This document shows positions 46,681-54,545 of a stretch of 64,000 nt of DNA, one piece after another. Location of the stretch: contig NZ_JUIW01000002.1 in assembly GCF_004151245.1 (NCBI RefSeq), positions 310,001-374,000 on the forward strand. The letters are read 5' to 3'. Both the position numbers and the translations under genes were made by a program. A model generated the notes under the pieces. That model saw only the letters and a program-made list of their open reading frames with translations. It was not told where the DNA came from and did not search any database. Positions within the stretch are counted from its first letter, which is position 1. The number at the start of each line of letters is the position of its first letter. The stretch is from Flavobacterium beibuense (GTDB lineage: Bacteria; Bacteroidota; Bacteroidia; Flavobacteriales; Flavobacteriaceae).

Positions 46681-47314
46681 TATAATCAAGCTGTTTAAAG
46701 TCTGTTATAACCTTATCTGCCAGCGAAGTATCTTGCCCCATTGAGTGCTCGCTCTGGTAACCGATACAAAATACACCGGCTCCTTTTGCAGCTTTTATAC
46801 CGTTAGTACTGTCTTCTATAACTATACATTCCTCCTTAGGGAATCCTGTTTGTTTTACAGCTTCCACAAATATCGCGGGATTAGGTTTTGATTGTTCAAA
46901 ATCCTCACCGCTTATTTTGGTTTTAAAGTATTGATGCAGATCAAATCTCGTAAAAACGGCCTCAATCTTCCTTTTTGCAGCAGAAGACGCCAATACTAAA
47001 GTCATTCCGTTATTATACAGGTCTATAATAAGATCTTTAACTCCAGGCAACAGTTCAAGGTCATCACTGCTTTCAAAGGCATCAAAATAATATTTGTAGC
47101 TCTCTTCAAGCAGGTCTTCTTCTGTTTGTTGCAACTCAAATATATTGCGAAGCTTCTGTATAATATTCTTATCGGAATTACCTATAAAATCAGAATAGAT
47201 CTCATCGGTAACATCTATTCCAAGAGTTTTATAAAATTTACGGTTCGCTTCAAGTCCTACGGGTTCAGTATTAACCACTACCCCATCCATATCAAAAATT
47301 ACAGCATTTACCAT
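46658..47314 (-). CDS. HAD-superfamily phosphatase/phosphomutase, copy B
   Basis: 218 residues of the beta-phosphoglucomutase-like HAD group with a helical C1 cap. Motif I is VIFDMDGVVVNTEP (residues 5-18, nucleophile Asp8 and Asp10). Motif II is VLASSAAKRK, motif III the Lys in SKPNPAIF, motif IV VIEDSTNGIKAAKGAG. The C-terminus (TIKGLL) is encoded inside the arm of the 40-bp palindrome. The start ATG overlaps the stop of the upstream paralogue by one base (TAATG). It is the same length as that paralogue. Likely cytosolic sugar-phosphate phosphatase; the substrate is unknown. Confidence 0.86.
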   Translation of the reverse strand: MVNAVIFDMDGVVVNTEPVGLEANRKFYKTLGIDVTDEIYSDFIGNSDKNIIQKLRNIFELQQTEEDLLEESYKYYFDAFESSDDLELLPGVKDLIIDLYNNGMTLVLASSAAKRKIEAVFTRFDLHQYFKTKISGEDFEQSKPNPAIFVEAVKQTGFPKEECIVIEDSTNGIKAAKGAGVFCIGYQSEHSMGQDTSLADKVITDFKQLDYKTIKGLL

Positions 47315-47970
47315 TACTTAATATCCTTTATCTTTTGGTAATTAAGCTCACTAAAATCACCAATAATCATATCGGCCTCGGCTAGCTCCTGTAATTTTGA
47401 ATTTTCACTTTGGTAACCTATGCAGTAAATACCCGCAGCTTTGGCTGCTTTAATTCCGTTAGTACTGTCTTCTATAACCACACACTCTTCTTTTGGCGCT
47501 ACAGACAATGAAGCTGCATGTTCAAAAATAGCAGGGTGCGGCTTAGATTTAGGGAAATCTTCTCCACTAACAATATGTGTAAAATACTGATGAAGCCCGA
47601 AACGGTTAAAAACCCTCTCAATAGTAACTTTTGATGCCGAAGAAGCCAATATCAACTGTACTCCGTTATTATAAAGATCTACAATAAGTTGTCTTACTCC
47701 CGGTAAAAGGTCAAGATCTTCCTTAATATCAAAAGCTTCATTAAATAAAGATCTTTTGGTTTGTACCAAATGCTCTACCTCATGCTCAAGACCAAAAGCC
47801 TCTTTTAATTTTTGATATACATTTTTTGTTGAGTTTCCGGTAAATGTAGCATACATTTCGTGGGTAACTTCAATATCAAGGTTTTTAAAATGTTGGTAGT
47901 ATGCAAAATGATGTACAGGCTCTGTATCAACAATAACCCCATCCATATCAAATATTACAGTCTTTATCAT
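47314..47970 (-). CDS. HAD-superfamily phosphatase/phosphomutase, copy A
   Basis: 218 residues, tandem paralogue of the next gene: same length, shared motifs VIFDMDGVIVDTEP, LILASSASKVTIERVF, SKPHPAIFEHA and VIEDSTNGIKAAKAAGIYCI. By eye roughly half of all positions agree across the pair, and the divergence is concentrated in the cap (25-90). This points to a duplication that has since specialised on two substrates. It is transcribed first, from its own -7 element, and translationally coupled to the second copy by a TAATG overlap. The substrate is unknown. Confidence 0.86.
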   Translation of the reverse strand: MIKTVIFDMDGVIVDTEPVHHFAYYQHFKNLDIEVTHEMYATFTGNSTKNVYQKLKEAFGLEHEVEHLVQTKRSLFNEAFDIKEDLDLLPGVRQLIVDLYNNGVQLILASSASKVTIERVFNRFGLHQYFTHIVSGEDFPKSKPHPAIFEHAASLSVAPKEECVVIEDSTNGIKAAKAAGIYCIGYQSENSKLQELAEADMIIGDFSELNYQKIKDIK

Positions 47971-47987
47971 AGTGAAAATTAAAGCTG

Positions 47988-48017
47988 CAAAATTACAACA
48001 TACAATTGGAAGCCAAA
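47988..48017 (-). promoter_or_regulatory. Promoter TTTG-N18-TAATTTTG for the HAD pair
   Basis: Minus-strand: -33 TTTG at 48017-48014 and -7 TAATTTTG at 47995-47988, 18-nt spacer, ending 17 nt before ATG 47970. Confidence 0.65.
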
Positions 48018-48045
48018 AGCTTTAGGGAATTAAGATGACGTTAAA

Positions 48046-48366
48046 TTAGTAGGCCATACATTCTTCTGCACATTTACGGCAGGCTTCTGCACACTCTTTG
48101 CAATGGTCGTGTTCATCTGCAAATTTTTCACACTCATCGGCACAGGCATTACAAACATCAGCACATAATTTCATTAATTGCTCATTATAGTCAGAGCCTC
48201 TGCTCATAAACTTAACGCACAACATACATATTTCGGCACAATCACGGCAGGTGGCAATACATTTTAAATGTTCTTCATTTACCATTTTAATACATTCGGT
48301 AGCACACAGTTCACATGCAGCAAAACACGCAAGGCATGCATCAATCATAGTTTGATTTTTTTTCAT
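48046..48366 (-). CDS. Cys-rich four-helix-bundle copper-binding protein (DUF326/Csp-like)
   Basis: 106 residues with 19 cysteines, arranged in CxxxC and CxxC repeats along four helices: ACLACFAACELCATEC, CIATCRDCAEICMLC, CADVCNACADEC and CKECAEACRKCAEEC. This is the copper-storage (Csp) type pattern, where the thiols lining the bundle bind many Cu(I) ions. There is no signal peptide, so it is cytosolic and resembles Csp3. It is a single gene with its own -7 element, next to no other metal genes. Copper storage or detoxification is well supported by the family; a role in other metal binding cannot be excluded. Confidence 0.9.
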   Translation of the reverse strand: MKKNQTMIDACLACFAACELCATECIKMVNEEHLKCIATCRDCAEICMLCVKFMSRGSDYNEQLMKLCADVCNACADECEKFADEHDHCKECAEACRKCAEECMAY

Positions 48367-48394
48367 GACTAATTATTTAAGGTTGAACTTATTA

Positions 48395-48402
48395 CAAAGT
48401 TA
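48395..48402 (-). promoter_or_regulatory. -7 element TAACTTTG for the copper-binding protein gene
   Basis: Minus-strand octamer ending 28 nt before ATG 48366. No CsoR/CueR-type operator was identified by eye. Confidence 0.5.
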
Positions 48403-48516
48403 CCAAGCACATTCCCTAATGCTCGTAATGCTATGTTAAACGTTTCTGTAAAAAATTATAAATAATTTATTTAAACCTTTTGCCTTAACTTTAGTCTTAT
48501 CAATAAACAATTAAAA

Positions 48517-49059
48517 TTGCAGGACGAAAAGGCCTTTATAGCAGAATTGCTTAATCCTGAAACGCAAAACAATGCGTTTAGGCAGCTTGTATCTCAATAC
48601 AGCAGGCCATTGTATAGTCATATCCGTAATATTGTGCTGGACCATGATGATGCTAATGATGTGATGCAAAACACCTTTATTAAAGTTTTTCGTAACCTGT
48701 CGAACTTTAAAGGCGAAAGCAAACTTTTTTCCTGGATTTACCGCATTGCTACAAACGAAGCCCTTACCTTTATTAGCCAGAAAGCCAAAAAAGTAGGAAT
48801 AAGTAATGAAGATGTATTAGAGAAACAGACACAGGAACTGCATGCTGACAATTACTTTGATGGCGATGAAATTCAGTTAAAGTTGCAAAAGGCAGTTGCC
48901 AAACTTCCTGAAAAGCAACAGCTTGTTTTTAAGATGCGATATTTTGAAGAAATGAAGTATGAGGACATGTCGGAAATATTGGATACTTCTGTCGGAGCGC
49001 TTAAGGCTTCCTATCATCATGCGAGTAAAAAAATTGAAGATTATTTAAATAACGATTAA
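48517..49059 (+). CDS. ECF-type RNA polymerase sigma-70 factor
   Basis: 180 residues with sigma2 and sigma4 regions. Region 2 shows FRQLVSQYSRPLYSHIRNIV, DANDVMQNTFIKVFRNLSNF and SKLFSWIYRIATNEALTF. Region 4 is KLPEKQQLVFKMRYFEEMKY and LDTSVGALKASYHHASKKIE, with the helix-turn-helix. The start is TTG 48517; there is no ATG in frame before conserved sequence. TAACTTTA at 48486 is a possible -7. It is followed by a membrane protein and a Spy-like protein in an operon (30 nt, then an overlap or 4-nt gap), the layout of a cell-envelope-sensing ECF system. Target genes are unknown. Confidence 0.9.
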   Translation: MQDEKAFIAELLNPETQNNAFRQLVSQYSRPLYSHIRNIVLDHDDANDVMQNTFIKVFRNLSNFKGESKLFSWIYRIATNEALTFISQKAKKVGISNEDVLEKQTQELHADNYFDGDEIQLKLQKAVAKLPEKQQLVFKMRYFEEMKYEDMSEILDTSVGALKASYHHASKKIEDYLNND

Positions 49060-49089
49060 ACCTTTTGTAAATTATTCAGTCTTAAATAT

Positions 49090-49503
49090 ATGAAACCATT
49101 TAATTTAGATAAAGAGCCAAAAATAAAATCAGGGTTTACCACACCTGATAATTATTTTGATGACTTTACCGAAAAACTGATGCAGCAGCTTTCTGAACAG
49201 GAGGTTAAGGTTGTACCATTATACAAAAAGGTAACGGTTTGGGTATCATCAATAGCGGCTATATTAGTGGTAGCACTTGGGGTTTCGGTGTTTTTTAAAA
49301 CGAATACACGAACAGTCGCTCAACCAGATGCAACAACCCTGGAAAACTATCTGGTTTACCAAACGGATATAACACCAAGTGATTTCATTCAGGGATTGGA
49401 TGAAAGTGACATCAAAGAACTGGAAGCTTCTATCGCTGTTAGTGATGAGGCTATAGAGAACTATTTTTCTAACGAGAACTACGATATTTATATAAATGAA
49501 TAA
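49090..49503 (+). CDS. Putative anti-sigma factor, single-pass membrane protein
   Basis: 137 residues: a cytoplasmic N-terminal part (KIKSGFTTPDNYFDDFTEKL, 10-30) with the flavobacterial TPxNYFxxF pattern, one transmembrane helix near 48-68 (VTVWVSSIAAILVVALGVSVFF), and a C-terminal acidic periplasmic tail (SDFIQGLDESDIKELEAS). It lies between the sigma factor gene and a secreted sensor-like gene, the place where anti-sigma factors normally stand. No zinc-binding ZAS motif is present, so it belongs to another anti-sigma class or is only membrane-bound. Anti-sigma function is inferred from context. Confidence 0.75.
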   Translation: MKPFNLDKEPKIKSGFTTPDNYFDDFTEKLMQQLSEQEVKVVPLYKKVTVWVSSIAAILVVALGVSVFFKTNTRTVAQPDATTLENYLVYQTDITPSDFIQGLDESDIKELEASIAVSDEAIENYFSNENYDIYINE

Positions 49504-49507
49504 GACT

Positions 49508-49948
49508 ATGAAAGCAAAGTTATTACTAACCTTATTTTTAAGTTTTTCTTTAAGTGTTTTTTCACAGGGGCACAAAGAAAAACGGGATCAGATTAAGGCT
49601 TTAAAAGTGTCTTTTCTAACAACCGAGCTTAATCTTACCAGCGATGAATCTGCTAAATTCTGGCCGGTATATAATAATTATGAGGAAAAAGAATATCAAA
49701 TAAGACACGATAAAATGCGCTCTATCATTAAAAAGATAGACCAGGCTGGAAATACATTGACCGAAAAAGATGCCAATACTTACCTTACTCAACTACAGGA
49801 AGCTGAAGAAGAGCTTTTAGCCTTGAGAAAAAAAATGGTTACTGAGCTAAAACCAATAATAGGTGCAGTAAAGGTTATAAAACTGCAAAAGGCAGAATTT
49901 GACTTCAACAGAAAATTACTCTCTAAATACAGAGATAAAAAGAAATAG
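49508..49948 (+). CDS. Secreted Spy/CpxP-like periplasmic sensor of the ECF system
   Basis: 146 residues from ATG 49508 (signal MKAKLLLTLFLSFSLSVFSQ); an upstream ATG at 49496 overlaps the previous gene by 8 nt and is an alternative. The mature part is helical and charged: FLTTELNLTSDESAKFWPVY (the LTxxEAxxFWPVYxxY motif of Bacteroidetes Spy-like proteins) and a long C-terminal coiled coil (EEELLALRKKMVTELKPIIG). Spy/CpxP-like proteins bind misfolded envelope proteins and are often ECF regulon members or sensors. The gene is third in the sigma operon and is followed by a terminator. Confidence 0.82.
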   Translation: MKAKLLLTLFLSFSLSVFSQGHKEKRDQIKALKVSFLTTELNLTSDESAKFWPVYNNYEEKEYQIRHDKMRSIIKKIDQAGNTLTEKDANTYLTQLQEAEEELLALRKKMVTELKPIIGAVKVIKLQKAEFDFNRKLLSKYRDKKK

Positions 49949-49984
49949 TTCAGTTAGGTTATTTTTGTTTACTTTGGATAGAAG

Positions 49985-50013
49985 ACCAGTTGTTTATACG
50001 ACTGGTTTTTTTA
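49985..50013. terminator. Intrinsic terminator of the sigma operon
   Basis: ACCAGT/ACTGGT stem with a ten-base loop and T7 run; the 3' end overlaps the stop codon of the convergent BNR-repeat gene. Confidence 0.75.
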
Positions 50014-51063
50014 TTTAAGATTTATCCTTATTATTTTGTTTTGCCCTGCCGCTATAATAGTCTTATTGTCGGCAAAACGTAAGGTATGTAACTCTTTATC
50101 GTCTAATATTTTTTTCCAGGACCTACCTCTGTCATAAGAATAGAATACTCCCGAAGGGCCTGCAGTAACCAGTTCGTAACCTTCACTATCTGGTAAAAAC
50201 TGCACACATGACGCATAGCCAAAACCTATTCCATCACCAACATTCTTCCATCTCCTGCCCCCTTTTACGGTAACAATCTTATTCCCTCTATTCATATCCG
50301 GCTTGGTATAGTCTCCACCTACGGCAAAACCAATATTCTCATCATAGAAATCGGCAGAATATATTCCCTCAGTTTCCGTACCCTGAACAATAGGGGTTTT
50401 ATACTGTTTCCATTTATTTCCTTTATCCGGCGAGTAATACACTCTCGATTTTTTACCTCCCGAAACAATCCATGTCTTATCTCCTTTTACAATGAGGTTT
50501 GTATTGCTTGCCGCAAAAGCAGCCTCTCCCTCTTCTACTTCAGGAAGTTTATCGCAAGATAATTTACTCCAGCTTTCACCCCCATCTCTGGTAATAATTA
50601 CAGAAAGACAGTCATCGGTAGGGTCTCCCATAGCAATACCTTCTTTGTCATTATAAAACTGCATACTATCATAAAATACTTTACCTCCTTCTTCAGTATA
50701 CACTACCTTATTACTCTTTCCGTCTTTAGCTATTTTATAAAGTTTGGCGGGTGAACCCACATTAAGAATAAAAATATCTGTTTCGGTTTGAGCTATAGCC
50801 CTAAACTCGGGTAAACCACTATCCATAGCCATTACGCCGGTAAAAGCCTTTCCTTCCCCTAAAGTGACATAACCATATTTACCCCTGCTGCCTGCATACC
50901 AAACCTTATCCTTATCCTTATCAATAGTTATAGCACGTATGCTAATACTGTCTGTAAGCAATTTATCTGTTTCTACCACAGTAAACGAGGGTTTAAAATC
51001 TTTTTTTTCCTCTTTACAGGAAACTAAGGTAAGTATAAGCAGTAAAGGTAAAATCTTTCTCAT
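50011..51063 (-). CDS. BNR/Asp-box repeat lipoprotein (YCF48/photosystem II assembly factor-like)
   Basis: 350 residues. Lipoprotein signal MRKILPLLLILTLVSC (Cys16). The remainder forms a beta-propeller with Asp-box motifs (S-x-D-x-G-x-x-W): IITRDGGESWSKLS, YYSPDKGNKWKQYK and FYSYDRGRSWKKIL, plus a weaker VTVKGGRRWKNV. The family includes YCF48-like assembly factors and sialidase-type propellers, but the catalytic residues of sialidases are absent. Flavobacterial members are usually called oxidoreductases in databases without evidence. The function here is unknown, probably protein or polysaccharide binding at the periplasmic face. Confidence 0.85.
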   Translation of the reverse strand: MRKILPLLLILTLVSCKEEKKDFKPSFTVVETDKLLTDSISIRAITIDKDKDKVWYAGSRGKYGYVTLGEGKAFTGVMAMDSGLPEFRAIAQTETDIFILNVGSPAKLYKIAKDGKSNKVVYTEEGGKVFYDSMQFYNDKEGIAMGDPTDDCLSVIITRDGGESWSKLSCDKLPEVEEGEAAFAASNTNLIVKGDKTWIVSGGKKSRVYYSPDKGNKWKQYKTPIVQGTETEGIYSADFYDENIGFAVGGDYTKPDMNRGNKIVTVKGGRRWKNVGDGIGFGYASCVQFLPDSEGYELVTAGPSGVFYSYDRGRSWKKILDDKELHTLRFADNKTIIAAGQNKIIRINLK

Positions 51064-51237
51064 AAGCTAAAATTTAGCCCTAAATTAATAAAATTGCTTA
51101 ATAAGCTTCATAATTAAAACTTTATAGCATATGTATTTCATCGGTCGTATTTAACACTTCAACTAATCCTTACAGTCAGATTATCAGTGTTTATGGTTAA
51201 AATTTTATATTTACTGGTAACCATAAACCAACCAAAA

Positions 51238-51765
51238 ATGAAAAAAGTTATCTTGACCATGGGACTCCTGTGTCTCATCAGCTCAGGGTATGGTCAAAGC
51301 CTTCAGCTACCTACGGTTGACCCTGTTACCCTTGAATCACTACCCGCTGCAGTATCAAGAAGTATCGAACTTAAAGAATTTGAAAAAGCAGCACTACAGG
51401 CTTCCGATTTTATTATAGCCTCACCTGTTAACGAGGTAAACGATGAAAAGGTTAAAGCCAGTAAAGGATATTTATTAGGATGGATGCAGGATAGTCCGGA
51501 CTTTAATTTTGCAGTAGACCATACCATAGCGGTATTTGAAGACAATGACCCTTTAATGTGGATCTATATGGCATGTATGGCAAAATACACCATAGAACAC
51601 AAGGAACAATCGGGTAATACCGATTACATAAAACTGGGCACTTGGGAACTCGTAGCCGGTTATATAGACAATCCTGATAACCGTGTTGCTAAAACAGAAA
51701 AGCTTAACATGCTTTGTAATGCTTACCGAAGCGGAGAGCTTGATGCATTTTTAAAAAGCTTATAA
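51238..51765 (+). CDS. Secreted helical protein of unknown function
   Basis: 175 residues from ATG 51238 with signal MKKVILTMGLLCLISSGYGQ. An upstream ATG at 51187 would place 17 hydrophobic residues before this signal and is rejected. The mature part appears helical (SRSIELKEFEKAALQASDFI, FNFAVDHTIAVFEDNDP, then MAKYTIEHKEQSGNTDYIKL), with no conserved catalytic motif. I believe it occurs in related Flavobacteria as a conserved hypothetical. A terminator with the convergent DUF983 gene follows. Location periplasmic. Confidence 0.7.
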   Translation: MKKVILTMGLLCLISSGYGQSLQLPTVDPVTLESLPAAVSRSIELKEFEKAALQASDFIIASPVNEVNDEKVKASKGYLLGWMQDSPDFNFAVDHTIAVFEDNDPLMWIYMACMAKYTIEHKEQSGNTDYIKLGTWELVAGYIDNPDNRVAKTEKLNMLCNAYRSGELDAFLKSL

Positions 51766-51766
51766 T

Positions 51767-51798
51767 AAAAAAGAGCAGGTTAAACCTGCTCTTTTTTT
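51767..51798. terminator. Bidirectional intrinsic terminator overlapping the DUF983 3' end
   Basis: AGAGCAGGTT/AACCTGCTCT stem with A6 and T8 flanks. The right arm encodes the last residues (KKEQV) and stop of the DUF983 gene. Confidence 0.85.
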
Positions 51799-52148
51799 TC
51801 TTCCTTACTGTCAAACATATATATCCAAAGCATTCTTGACAACCTGAAATTAAACATACTGAGTGCTACTGCCATAAAAGCTATAAGTGCCAGCATGTAC
51901 CCGAAATCTTTTATGAAAAAGTGTGCTATAGCGTATACACCAATCATTTCGGCTACTGTTAATCCATAACTTACATACATTGCACCGAAAAAATATCCGG
52001 GTTCCCTCAAAAATTTATGATCACATACTTCGCAGTGCTCATTCATTTTAGGTAAGCGAAATAAAAACAAGCTTCCTTTGCTTTTAAATACTTTACCCTG
52101 TCCACATTTAGGACATTTTTCCTCTATTATATCTGTGAATTTTGACAT
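51780..52148 (-). CDS. DUF983 membrane protein with zinc-ribbon-like N-terminus
   Basis: 122 residues from ATG 52148. The N-terminal 45 residues have two CxxC pairs (CPKCGQGKVF and CEVCDHKF) that could bind zinc. Two transmembrane helices follow (FFGAMYVSYGLTVAEMIGVY and DFGYMLALIAFMAVALSMF). These features define DUF983, small inner-membrane proteins found beside cytochrome-oxidase genes in many bacteria, but not here. The C-terminus (KKEQV) is encoded inside the terminator stem. The frame extends to 52259, but that would overlap the divergent AraC gene and contains unrelated residues. Function unknown. Confidence 0.85.
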   Translation of the reverse strand: MSKFTDIIEEKCPKCGQGKVFKSKGSLFLFRLPKMNEHCEVCDHKFLREPGYFFGAMYVSYGLTVAEMIGVYAIAHFFIKDFGYMLALIAFMAVALSMFNFRLSRMLWIYMFDSKEEKKEQV

Positions 52149-52162
52149 CTTGTTTTTTATTT

Positions 52163-52193
52163 CAAATTTACGGCAACTATTAAAATACGGCAA
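52163..52193 (-). promoter_or_regulatory. Promoter TTG-N20-TAAATTTG for DUF983
   Basis: Minus-strand: -33 TTG at 52193-52191 and -7 TAAATTTG at 52170-52163, ending 14 nt before ATG 52148, which supports the short start. Confidence 0.6.
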
Positions 52194-52242
52194 TAGCTTA
52201 TTTACGCAATAATTTGTACTTTTAGGACATATTAAATTAGTC

Positions 52243-53124
52243 ATGAAGAAGACAGCCATATTAGATATAAGTCAGTTTAAACAAACGGGACTTGAGGATT
52301 TTTATGTGAATACGCTGGAAAACCACCTTATTACAAGCCATAAGGATATCGCTTTGCCTCATAAACATAACTTCTATCTGGCAATACTATTTACCCATGG
52401 CACAGGAATGCATGAAATTGACTTTACCGTTTATGATGTTAAACCCGGTAGTCTTTTTTTTCTTAATCCGGGACAAACACATCATTGGGAGTTGTCTCCA
52501 GATACTAAAGGCTATATCTTCTTTCATACACAGGCGTTTTATAATTTATATTATACCCAAAATCATATCAACAATTTCCCATTCTTTTATAGTATGCATA
52601 GCTCTCCATGCATTTACCTTGAAGGCGAAGAACTCAAAGACGTAACACTCCTCTTTAAACAAATACTGAAAGAAAATGAAAGAGATGAGATATTGAAAAA
52701 ACATCGCATCATTAACCTGGTTCAATATGTATATATAGAATGTACCCGTATTTATGCCAAACAAAATCCGGTAGCCGCTTTAGATACTCATAACAGTTAT
52801 TACAGTAAGTTCCTTAAGCTGGAAGATTTAGTTAACGAGCATTTCGTAAAAGAGAAATCTCCTGCCGTTTATGCAGAGATGATGCACATGACACCAAAGC
52901 ACCTTAATCGTATTACACAGGCGGTTGCAGGTAAAACAACATCAGACATTATAACAGACAGGGTTTTACTGGAAGCCAAGAAAGAACTGATTTTACATCA
53001 GGATAATTTTGCCGGAGTCGCCGAAATGCTGGGGTATGAAGATTACGCCTACTTTTCCCGGCTGTTTAAAAAGAAAACCAATGAAACACCAAGTAAGTTT
53101 TTAAACAGGTATAAGAAAGGATAG
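52243..53124 (+). CDS. AraC family transcriptional regulator with cupin-type sensor
   Basis: 293 residues. The N-terminal half (about 25-130) is a cupin: DIALPHKHNFYLAILFTHGT, VYDVKPGSLFFLNPGQTHHW, then GYIFFHTQAFYNLY. The C-terminal 100 residues form the double helix-turn-helix DNA-binding domain: VKEKSPAVYAEMMHMTPKHL, ITDRVLLEAKKELILHQDNF, AEMLGYEDYAYFSRLFKKKT. The layout is that of AraC regulators responding to small sugars or aromatic molecules. The gene is divergent from DUF983, with 94 nt between starts. It may control the neighbouring gene or itself. The ligand is unknown. Confidence 0.9.
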   Translation: MKKTAILDISQFKQTGLEDFYVNTLENHLITSHKDIALPHKHNFYLAILFTHGTGMHEIDFTVYDVKPGSLFFLNPGQTHHWELSPDTKGYIFFHTQAFYNLYYTQNHINNFPFFYSMHSSPCIYLEGEELKDVTLLFKQILKENERDEILKKHRIINLVQYVYIECTRIYAKQNPVAALDTHNSYYSKFLKLEDLVNEHFVKEKSPAVYAEMMHMTPKHLNRITQAVAGKTTSDIITDRVLLEAKKELILHQDNFAGVAEMLGYEDYAYFSRLFKKKTNETPSKFLNRYKKG

Positions 53125-53129
53125 ATTCA

Positions 53130-53137
53130 TATATTTG
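53130..53137 (+). promoter_or_regulatory. -7 element TATATTTG only 6 nt before the TPR gene start
   Basis: Its last base is 53137 and the ATG is at 53144. If used, the transcript would start at or within a few bases of the start codon. Confidence 0.5.
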
Positions 53138-53143
53138 TAAACT

Positions 53144-54460
53144 ATGAAACATCTTACTACACTACTATTAATGGCTGCCTCTATGGTCAATGCCCAGTCT
53201 CTTACAAGAAATATCGAGAAAAAAGAAGCTGTTGCAAAACACATAGAAGCAGATATAAAAAACTTTCAATCTTGTTTACTTACTGATGACCTTGACGGTT
53301 GTATTGCTAACCTGATTAAAAAGGGAGACGACGCTTATGAAAAATACCTGATTGGAGGAGCTCTCTATTCTATTGATAAGGATAAATCTTTCCTAATGCA
53401 TAAAGAGGCTTATATGCAAAACCAAAGTGATGTTGATTTTACTTTAGAATATGCAATTGAATTACACCGAAAAGGTGATTATAACGAAGCCATTAAAATA
53501 TATAATTTATATAAAACTGCTGTTCCACAAGATTACAGGGCCCATGTTTGGCTATCTGACTGTTATATGAATATTGGTGAAACTGAAAAAGCAATAGAGA
53601 ATTGGAAGAATGTGAATTATACTAAAAACCATGTAAACATTGACTTTGCAATTAGTACCATTTATGAAGACACTACACTGTTAAAACTCAGAGATGATTA
53701 CAGGAAAAAAATAAAACAAGGAAATACCGGTTTACTTTATGATCTTATTTACCTGGATTTAAATTGGAAAATTGACTGGTGGAATGAAATAATCCAGGAA
53801 GAATTGCTGGAAGAAGATATTAAATTGCTCAAAAGTACTTTAGCCGAAACAAACCCTGATTATAAAGCTATTCAGGCTTATATAGAAGTACGAAAACTGG
53901 ATTCTTTAGAGGATACAGATGGTATAAAAACTATTTTAAATAACAGCAATCTTATTTTAAACAATAAACCTTTGCTTAAAAATGGAAACATGACATCTAA
54001 TATTTTAAAGATTTGTTTCTTTAGAGGATTACTAAATATGAGTGATTTTTACAAAAGCCGTGGTAAAGAACTCCTTGATATAGCTAATAAAAACAAAGAC
54101 ATTGAAATATTAAATATTTATGCTTACCTGCAGGCAACTATTGACGGTAAGGTAAATCGGGAGACAGACAAGTTAGGCTGGACAGATTATAACGACGAAA
54201 GATTTGCAATAAGCTATTTTATAGGCAAAGGAGAAGAAAATTTTTATGACAATCCTGAATTAACAAAAGCAATTAATGACTTTCCTGATTCTGCAAAATT
54301 ACAATGGGTTAAACTTAATTGTGCTTATATAGAAGGAAAACCTTTTAAAGAAATTCTTATTGACCTAATAAAAAAAGAATTCAAAACACTGGGATCAGAT
54401 CCAAATCATTACTCTTATTCTTTAAATATGTACTTTTCACTTCTTGAAAAAGAAAGTTAA
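53144..54460 (+). CDS. Secreted TPR-repeat protein of unknown function
   Basis: 438 residues with an N-terminal signal-like segment (MKHLTTLLLMAASMVNAQ). Tetratricopeptide-like repeats occupy residues 100-190: DVDFTLEYAIELHRKGDYNE, AIKIYNLYKTAVPQDYRAHV and NIGETEKAIENWKNVNYT, followed by a long Lys/Glu-rich helical region. TPR proteins mediate protein-protein contacts in the periplasm. There is no recognisable catalytic module. It follows the AraC gene by 19 nt but has its own -7 element, so the link with the regulator is not certain. Confidence 0.75.
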   Translation: MKHLTTLLLMAASMVNAQSLTRNIEKKEAVAKHIEADIKNFQSCLLTDDLDGCIANLIKKGDDAYEKYLIGGALYSIDKDKSFLMHKEAYMQNQSDVDFTLEYAIELHRKGDYNEAIKIYNLYKTAVPQDYRAHVWLSDCYMNIGETEKAIENWKNVNYTKNHVNIDFAISTIYEDTTLLKLRDDYRKKIKQGNTGLLYDLIYLDLNWKIDWWNEIIQEELLEEDIKLLKSTLAETNPDYKAIQAYIEVRKLDSLEDTDGIKTILNNSNLILNNKPLLKNGNMTSNILKICFFRGLLNMSDFYKSRGKELLDIANKNKDIEILNIYAYLQATIDGKVNRETDKLGWTDYNDERFAISYFIGKGEENFYDNPELTKAINDFPDSAKLQWVKLNCAYIEGKPFKEILIDLIKKEFKTLGSDPNHYSYSLNMYFSLLEKES

Positions 54461-54519
54461 CCTTCTTTACTATTTATACTAATACCTAAAGTGCTTAACT
54501 AACTTCTGCTAAAAAATAA

Positions 54520-54527
54520 TACCTTTG
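54520..54527 (+). promoter_or_regulatory. -7 element TACCTTTG for the rRNA methyltransferase gene
   Basis: Ends 18 nt before ATG 54546. Contains the in-frame TTG at 54525, which would add seven spurious residues before MRLHRN. Confidence 0.55.
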
Positions 54528-54545
54528 CAGCTTCAATTCACAAAA

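Noticed and set aside
50011..51063. Sialidase function for the Asp-box lipoprotein
   Set aside because: Asp-box repeats are structural; the Arg triad and catalytic Tyr/Glu of sialidases are not recognisable.
52149..52259. N-terminal extension of the DUF983 gene to 52259
   Set aside because: It runs into the divergent AraC start and beyond its own promoter (52163-52193); the CxxC zinc-ribbon start at 52148 is the family start.
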